This document shows positions 30,501-36,596 of a DNA stretch of 36,596 nucleotides, piece after piece; positions within the stretch are counted from its first letter, which is position 1, and every line of letters starts with the position of its first letter. Made by a program: the position numbers and the translations under genes. The notes under the pieces are model-generated. The model saw only the letters and a program-made list of their open reading frames with translations, did not search any database and was not told the origin of the DNA. Origin of the DNA: Auxenochlorella pyrenoidosa (lineage: Eukaryota; Chlorophyta; Trebouxiophyceae; Chlorellales; Chlorellaceae); the NCBI GenBank assembly GCA_001430745.1, contig KQ481962.1, forward strand, positions 810,217 through 846,812. Direction: 5' to 3'.

Positions 30501-31153
30501 AGGCGTGCTGAATCAAGATGGGAGCAGAACATGGTCGGCCCGAGGATGGGCGCAGCAGGATGGGATCGCGGCGCAGCGGGGGAGCGGAGAGAATGGGGAG
30601 CGGAGGGGACGCTCGGGCGCGGGGGCGCCGGCAAGGGATAGTTTGGGAGCGGCAGCGCAGAAAAATCGTGGGGTTGCGGAGGGTTAGCAAGCGAGAGCAG
30701 AGTCAGCGAGGGGAGATCCCAGACAGGAAGGACACAGGCGCAGGGGGCGGTGCGGCACCCCGTGCGGGACACGAGCAACCGGAGAAACTCAGTAAAAAAG
30801 AGATGGAAGGGAGGGGGGGCTGCACCCCCTCCCTCGCAGCCACTCGGTATCATCTCTTTGGTCATACATGTGCGGGGCAGGGAGGGCAGGAGGGCGGGCG
30901 GGCAGGCGGCCAGACGCCAGGGCTGCAACGCTATCAAAGCAGCCCTGGCGATGCCCGAAGGCTGCCAGCCGGCAACGAGATTTGGAGCGCCGCCTGCCAT
31001 CGGGGCGGGCCGCAGCTGCAGGCAAGCTCACTGCCTGCCTGCGAACCACCGGCGGGGCGGGGGCGGAGGCAGAGGCAACGCTGCAGCAGCCGCGTAACGC
31101 AGCCGGTCGGCAGCACGCCAGCAGGGACGGTCGGCGCTCGCAGGTGCGCCACC

Positions 31154-34100
31154 TCATTCCCGGATGGCGGCCACAGAGGTGGCGTTGTACACCCGCCAGA
31201 TGGCCTCGCCCAGCAGGTTGGCGACTGCAGCAGGGGTGGGGTGGGGTGGGGTGGAGGGCTGGGTGGGTTGCTGACGAGCGGAGGGGGCACCAAAATGCGG
31301 TCACCCAGCAACGCCGCCGCTCCCTCCAGCACCCTCTGCGCAGTAGGCCTGCAAAGCCGCAGCCGGGCTGGCTGGGCCCCTCTGGCCACTGCCGCATGGC
31401 CTGCTGCCCGCCGCCTGCTGGCTGCTGCCCTCGACCCTGCTGCCGCGGGCCCCCCTCTCCCCTCCCCCCCCCCCCTCCACCAGACAGCACCGTCAGCTCC
31501 GGGAACTGGTGCTCGGGGGGCACGGGGATGGTGTTGGCCACGATGACCTCCTGGAAGACGCCCGAGGAGAGGCGCTCCACGGCGGGCGGCGAGAAGACGG
31601 CGTGGGTGGCGCACGCGTACACCTCGCGCGCGCCCTCGGCGTGCAGCACCTTGGCGGCGTTGGTGATGGTGCCTGCGGGGCGGGGGCGGCGAGGAGCCGG
31701 GGGTGGTTAGTAACTGAGGGTTGTGGGATCTGGGGGAGAGCGCGAGCACGCGGGAGGGGGCGGCGCGCAGCATCATGGGCCCCCTGGCTCCTACTCGCTC
31801 AGCCAGCAGCTGCGAGCCCGCATCGCGGCGTGAGGATAGCGAACCAGCAGCATGCTCGCGCGCCCGCAACGCGGTGTCGCCCACAGCGGTGGCCCACCCG
31901 CGGTGTCGATCATGTCGTCCACCAGCACCGCCACCTTGCCGCGCACGTCGCCAATCAGGTTCATCACCTCGCTGCAGGCCGGGGCGGGAGGGGACATTGG
32001 GCGGGGGAGCTGAGCCGCGGTGCTTGCCATGGCTCACAGGCTGCACCTGGGCGGCGGTTGACCAGGCCTCAGGCAGCTGCACAAACAGCCTTACAGCCAA
32101 CCAACGGCTGGGGCATAAGCGTCATGTGCAACCCTGCGCCCGCAGCGGCGCCCCCCGCCGGCACCCCCAGGCGGCCCCGCCGCGCGCGCACCTGACGTTG
32201 TGCGCCGACCGCCGCTTGTCCACGATGGCCAGCGGCGCGTCGTTGAGCTTCTTGGCAAAGGCGCGGGCACGCGCGACGCCGCCCACGTCGGGCGACACCA
32301 CCACCAGGTCGCCGCTGGAGATGCGCTTGGAGGAGAGGTAGTCCAGGATGACTGCAGGGGGGGCCGGGGTGGTGGTGGGGGTGCGTGAGATGGGGAGGCG
32401 CAGGGGTGGGGGGCAACATGGCTTAGGGTGGCGGAGAGCCCGGTCCCTCCCACACATTGCATATGCTACGAGCGCCCCACATAACCACGGCCCAAAGCCG
32501 CTGCGCACCCAGCCGCTGCCCCCCAAACCCCTGCCCCTGCCTCCCGCCCTCCGCAGCTGCGCACCGAACAGCTGCTTCCTTACCCTCCGCTGCTGCCCCC
32601 CACCCCCACCCCCCACCCCACCCACCCACCCACCCACCCACCCCACACACACCACCACCACCACCCCGCCCACACACACCCGAGTCTCCGTACACGTGGT
32701 CCACCGGGATGTCAAAGTATCCCACGCACTGCCCGCTGTGCAGGTCCATGGCCAGCACGCGGTCGGCGCCCGCCTCGGTGATGATGTTGGCCGACAGCTT
32801 GGCGGCAATGGCCTCGCGGCCCTGCGGGGAGGAGGTCCACCAGGGGTGTGAGGGAGGGGTCCTGAGGGGCCAGGCACGGCTGGCTGACCGGCACGCCCGC
32901 GGGCGGTGCCGGTGCGGGTGGGGGGCTCTTTTGCAGCGCCGCCGCTGCCTGACACCGCGCGCGCCCGGCTTTAAACGCGCGCTCGCCGCCGCAGTCAACC
33001 CTCCCAACCCCATCAAACCCCCCACGCCCGGCCCCATCAGCCCCCGACACCCCCCACCTGCGTCTTGCGGTCGGCACGCGCGTAGCCAAAGTAGGGCAGC
33101 ACCGCGGTGATGGAGCGGGCCGAGGCGCGCTTGCACGCGTCAATCATGATCAGCAGCTCCTGCACAAGAGGGGTGGTGCGAGGGCAGAGGGCGGCGCTTG
33201 GCGGCGGCACAGCCAGGCGCCCATGAGCAGCAGGCAAGGCCTTGGCCTGAACCCTGCACTTGTTTGTTTTCAATGTCCCGTAGCCTGCAGCGCCATCGAG
33301 CGCCCCCATGGCCCCACGCTGCCTGCGGCCAGCCGGCAGCGCACCATCATGTTGTCGTTGACGGGCGGCGCGGTGGGCTGGATGAGGAACACGTCACAGC
33401 CGCGGATCGACTCCCCAACCTGCGGCCAGGCGGGGCCGGCGAGCGTGCAGCAACCGTGGGCGCGAGCGCAACCCGCTGTCATGGCCGTGCAAGCAGGGTG
33501 CGCAGGGCGCGCACGGCCCCGCCTTGCTGGCATTCAAGGTTGCGGCTATCCAGGGGCGCCTCGTGCACAGGCAGGGCGTGCTGCCCCGCCAGCCACGTGG
33601 ACACCAGACACGGCCGCGCACCTGCACATAGATCTCGCCGTCCGCAAACCGCTTGATCTTCATGCCGCCCAGCTCCAGCCCCAGGTAGCAGGCCACCTCC
33701 TGGGACAGCGCCGGGTTGGAGGTGCCGCTGAACACGCGCAGGCGGTTGGGCACCTGCGCCGAGCCGGCGTGCTGGCTGCGGGGGAAGAGCTGCGGGGCAG
33801 CCCGCACGGTCTGCTCCCACGACGGCGGCACCAGCACCGGGCGCGCCAGGCCGCGCGCCACGGTGCTGCTGCTGCTGCTGCCCACGCCGTCTGCAGCCTC
33901 TGCCGCCACGCCGTTGCCCGACTGCGCCCGCGGCACCTGCAAGGCGCGACCGTGGCCGGAGCGTGCGTTGGAGGGAGCGAGGGGTGGGCACACCGCCTGC
34001 ACAGCGGCAGTCTGGCGGGCTGTGACTGCGGGAATTTCTTCAGGCAGGGCATGCAGGGGGCAGGCAGCGGCTGGCTGAATGCCAGGCTGCGCTGATAAGT

Positions 34101-34380
34101 GGCCAACAGCTGCAGGCGCACCTGGGGCGCAGCCGCCGCCGGCCGCCGGCCCACCCTGCTGCGTAGCCGCTGTGTGCACCCTGCGGCCGGAATGGTTGCA
34201 AATGAAGAGAGTGCGCACGAGGGGTGCAGGGAGGCGGGGAGGCGGCGCGAGCACGTTTTTCAAGGCGTCGCGTGACCAGGGGGGCCCGGCGCGCTGCCAA
34301 ACGACCATGTGCTGCTCACCCAGACGACTGCTGCTGCTGCAGGCTGCAGCCTGCGCCTGGTAGGAGCACGTTTGCTGCAT
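31154..34380 (-). CDS. PRS: Ribose-phosphate pyrophosphokinase (PRPP synthetase), plastid type
   Basis: Ten minus-strand exons, 34380-34320, 34180-34122, 33936-33622, 33419-33345, 33159-33058, 32821-32680, 32351-32192, 31971-31898, 31672-31481 and 31224-31154, join in phase to 416 residues. The enzyme makes PRPP from ribose 5-phosphate and ATP for purine, pyrimidine, His, Trp and NAD synthesis. Visible motifs: [43 protein letters not shown]-type loop RADRK (198-202), DLHSGQ (230-235), [17 protein letters not shown] and the PRPP loop [10 protein letters not shown] (322-331). The SPDVGG form is typical of plant plastid-type class I enzymes. The first about 60 residues ([20 protein letters not shown]...) are Ala/Ser/Arg-rich without acidic residues, fitting a chloroplast transit peptide. 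It is head-to-head with the UIM-like gene. Confidence 0.93.
32596..32680 (-). repeat. (GGGT)n / GT tract at the 5' end of PRPP synthetase intron 6
   Basis: On the transcribed strand the intron starts with GT repeats, then GGT triplets, then GGGTGGGTGGGTGGG and longer G runs to 32596. Single-base loops between G3 runs are the best-known form for a very stable parallel quadruplex. Confidence 0.85.
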
Positions 34381-34837
34381 GGCTGTCCGGCCGGGGAGGG
34401 AGGGAGAGCTATGGCTACAAGAAGGGGATGACGGCAGGCATCGCTGGCTGGGCACGATGGGGGGACTGAGTCGGCCGATGGCGCCGCCGGTGCTCATGCT
34501 CCAGAGGAGCGCCCCAGCAGGCGGCAGCACGCAGGGTTTGGATTCGAGTGATGCTGTGCGTCCGATCGCCCCCATCTTTCGCGCACTGCCATTGAATCGT
34601 GGGCAGGCTTGGGCGCGCTGTCGAGCCGGAGCCGTGGGATGATCGCCACTGGTTGCTAGAGGCACTTGTAGCGGCAGGCGCCGACAGCAGGCACGCCTGT
34701 TGCCTATTGGGTGAAATGGGGAGCATTGAACATGGTCCCGGATGCCGCCAGCTGGTGCTCCACTCCTGCCCACGCGCTCCAAAGGGGTGTTGTGGACCAC
34801 TCCTGCAGGCCTGCAGGAGCGCCAAGAGCGGTGAACA
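34381..34837. promoter_or_regulatory. Shared divergent upstream region, PRPP synthetase / UIM-like genes
   Basis: 457 bp between opposite starts. No TATA box was recognised. It contains the 20-bp perfect palindrome at 34800-34819. Confidence 0.5.
34800..34819. repeat. 20-bp perfect palindrome just upstream of a start codon
   Basis: CTCCTGCAGGCCTGCAGGAG reads the same on both strands with no spacer. It ends 18 nt before the ATG at 34838, so it is probably in the 5' UTR or core promoter of the UIM-like gene. Confidence 0.85.
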
Positions 34838-36379
34838 ATGAAGAAACTCTTCGGCAAGCGCAAGGACAAGGACAAGGCGGCACCTGGCGGCACCGCGCCC
34901 GCTGCCGCCACACCTGCGGGCGCGCCGCCTGCTGACCAGCAGCAGCTGCCCCCGCTGCGCCTGGCGCAGCTGCAGGAGCAGGGCGGCGCCCCCAGCGGGC
35001 GCTCCGCGGGCGACACAGGCCGTTCGGGGGGGCCGCCCACCGGCGGGTCGAGCGGCCGTGCGCTGGTGTACACCGACAGTGGCTACCTGCGGGGCGGGCT
35101 GTCCCCCACCGGCAGCGGCGCCTACGGCCGCTCCCTCAGCCGCACCATCTCTGGCGTGTCCAGCGGGCGGCGCTCGGCGCGGCGGCCCCGCGAGCTGCTC
35201 GACCTGTCGCAGCCCGAGCCTCAGGTAGATGGCGAGGATGGCGAGTGGGAGGTGTGGCCGGAGGAGGCGCTGCAGCAGGGCGCGGCAGCGGGGGCCAGCG
35301 GGTGGCAGGCAGGCGGCGGGGACGCGGGCGCCAGCGGCAGCGGCGCCCCTGGCCGGCAGCTGACGTATGAGGAGCAGGCGGAGCAGATTGAGGCAGACAT
35401 GGCGCTGGCCTACCAGCTGGCCATGCAAGACCAGCAGGCCATGATTGCGGCGCAGCAACCGGCGGCGGCGTCAGACCAGCAGCCCCCGGCGGCGCTGCTG
35501 CAGCGCGCGTCGTCCTCGCAGTGGGGCGCGTCCTCCTCCTCCTCCCTGCGCCCCCAGCAGCCGCCCGCCTACCACCGCCAGTCGTCCGCGCCCTCGGGCA
35601 GCTGGCAGCAGCACTCTGGGCGGCTGCAGCCGGGGCCGGCCTCGCTGCCGCAGCTGGGCTCGGGCTCCTTTGGGCCGGCCTACAGCACGGCCAGCGAGGA
35701 CGTGGCGGTGGCGGCCGCCCTGGCCGAGTCGCAGTTTGCGGCGCAGCAGGCGGCGGCGCAGGCGGCGCTGGCGCAGGCGCACGAGGACCAGTACCAGGTC
35801 GCCGCCCCCGCCGCCCGCCTCACTGCTCTGCCGGGCTGGGGCGGGCGCGCGGGCCGGCTGGCATGGCAGCGGGCAGCCGGCGCTGGGGCGCCGCCCGCAT
35901 GGCAACTTTGCCGGCACGCCTCAAGACTCCCCCCGCCTCTCCCCCCGGCCGCCTGCCGCCTGCCTCTGCAGGCCGCCATCAACGCGGCCATGGAGGAGTC
36001 TCTGGTCACCATCAATTACGACGACCTGCTGCGAGACATCCAGCTGTGGATCTTCGACCTGCAGGGGGCAGTGGGTGCGTACCCCCTGGCCCCCCCGCTG
36101 CTTCGCTCTCTGCGGCAACGCGCCCTGCGCGTGCCCGCCCGCCTCTGCTCTCCGCTGTGCTCCTGCTCGCCTGCCTGCCCGCCCGCCCGCCCGCCTGCCT
36201 GCCCTTTCGCGCTACTAGGCTTGATGTGCTGCCGCGCCCCCTGCCTGCGTGCTGCTGCCTGCAGGCGACGTGAACAAGGCGCTGGAGGAGGCGGCGGCAG
36301 ACACGTCGCAGATTGACCAGCAGATGGCCGCCGCCAACCCGGACGACGCAGAGGGCATGCACCGCCTGCTGTGGCTCAG
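34838..36379 (+). CDS. Protein with UIM-like helices, 5' part (runs off the window)
   Basis: Exons 34838-35797, 35972-36074 and 36264-36379 join in phase; a donor CAG|GTGCGA follows at 36380 and later exons lie beyond the window. About 393 residues are visible. The N-terminus MKKLFGKRKDKDKAAP is strongly basic, followed by a long Gly/Ser/Pro/Gln-rich disordered part. Three Ala-rich acidic helices resemble ubiquitin-interacting motifs or the short helices before some plant Raf-like kinases: IEADMALAYQLAMQD, SEDVAVAAALAESQF and EDQYQAAINAAMEESL. Then comes INYDDLLRDIQLWIFDLQGA and DVNKALEEAAADTSQID, a helical segment not recognised. The full protein could be a kinase or a ubiquitin-binding adaptor; the deciding domain is missing from the window. 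Confidence 0.65.
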
Positions 36380-36596
36380 GTGCGAGCTGGCGCAGGGCCA
36401 AGCACGGCCTTCCCCCTCGGCCGGGCCCCCCTTAACCGCCCCTTGTCCTGGAGCCTGTCAGCCGGCCTGCAAGCTGTGACGTCTGTCGGCCGCCATGTGC
36501 AGCCGACTCTTGCTCAGCCATGTTTCTGAGGCCCTTATTGCTGCCGAAGCGCCCACGCTCGGCGGCTTCAGCCACATAGGCTGCGTCACGCCTCCC
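36380..36596 (+). other. Probable intron of the UIM-like gene at the window end
   Basis: It starts with GTGCGAGC after an exon ending CTCAG. Reading on in frame meets a stop at 36477-36479, so either this is an intron or the protein ends there; the strong donor favours an intron. Confidence 0.45.

Larger units (their letters stand above)
30210..31153. other. Tail-to-tail 3' UTR region, TCAIM-like / PRPP synthetase genes
   Basis: 944 bases without a recognised gene. TGTAA on the + strand at 30255-30259 (46 nt past the TCAIM stop) and TGTAA on the minus strand at 30496-30500 (about 650 nt past the PRPP synthetase stop) fit as poly(A) signals, so the two transcripts would end without overlap. 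The part 30540-30740 is purine-rich (GGAG/GAGA) on the + strand. Confidence 0.5.

Noticed and set aside
33394..35073. A 559-codon open frame on the minus strand
   Set aside because: Only its PRPP synthetase exon-3 part (33936-33622) is real. The rest crosses introns, the shared promoter and the antisense of the UIM-like gene.
1..36596. A dedicated biosynthetic or defence gene cluster
   Set aside because: The thirteen genes belong to unrelated housekeeping families on alternating strands, and no mobile-element or phage marker was seen.

Overview
The window is GC-rich nuclear DNA from a eukaryote with many short spliced exons. The organism is most likely a unicellular green alga of the Chlorella type (Trebouxiophyceae). 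This is inferred from several things: very high GC, intron-dense genes with C-rich acceptor tracts, chlorophyte-style TGTAA motifs after several stop codons, a predicted plastid-targeted PRPP synthetase, and Q/A/G/S-rich low-complexity inserts. No prokaryotic operon, CRISPR array, virus, transposase or rRNA gene was seen. All gene models were built by hand from reading frame, splice sites and protein-family continuity. No transcript data or database search was available.

Thirteen protein genes are supported, left to right: (1) the 3' part of a CRAL-TRIO/Sec14-like gene (+); (2) a TPR protein (-); (3) a YebC/TACO1 translational activator with a targeting presequence (+); (4) a small protein with a ubiquitin-like fold (-); (5) an Mpv17/PMP22-family membrane protein (-); (6) a calcineurin-B-like EF-hand protein (+); (7) a 22-exon SKN1/KRE6-type GH16 protein with a signal peptide and a C-terminal PAN/Apple-like domain (-); (8) an unrecognised 239-residue protein (-); (9) the splicing factor SPF27/BCAS2 (+); (10) an F-box protein with a beta-propeller-like body (-); (11) a TCAIM-type mitochondrial protein (+); (12) plastid-type ribose-phosphate pyrophosphokinase (-); (13) the 5' part of a protein with UIM-like helices (+), running off the window.

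The genes mostly alternate in strand. They form five head-to-head pairs with short shared upstream regions (2/3, 5/6, 8/9, 10/11, 12/13) and five tail-to-tail pairs. The functions are housekeeping and mixed: lipid transfer, organelle translation, membrane proteins, calcium signalling, cell-wall glucan, splicing, ubiquitin ligase adaptor, nucleotide precursor synthesis. No shared pathway ties them together, so this reads as an ordinary gene-dense nuclear segment, not a dedicated gene cluster.

The most notable signals are in gene architecture. Seven of about 78 modelled introns need a GC-AG boundary, including two of five in the splicing-factor gene SPF27. A 12-nt micro-exon encodes the conserved WNKFC core of the KRE6-like enzyme. 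A 24-bp near-perfect hairpin lies inside one of that enzyme's introns. Very G-rich, quadruplex-capable tracts sit at the 5' ends of two introns. A 20-bp perfect palindrome lies just upstream of the start codon of gene 13.
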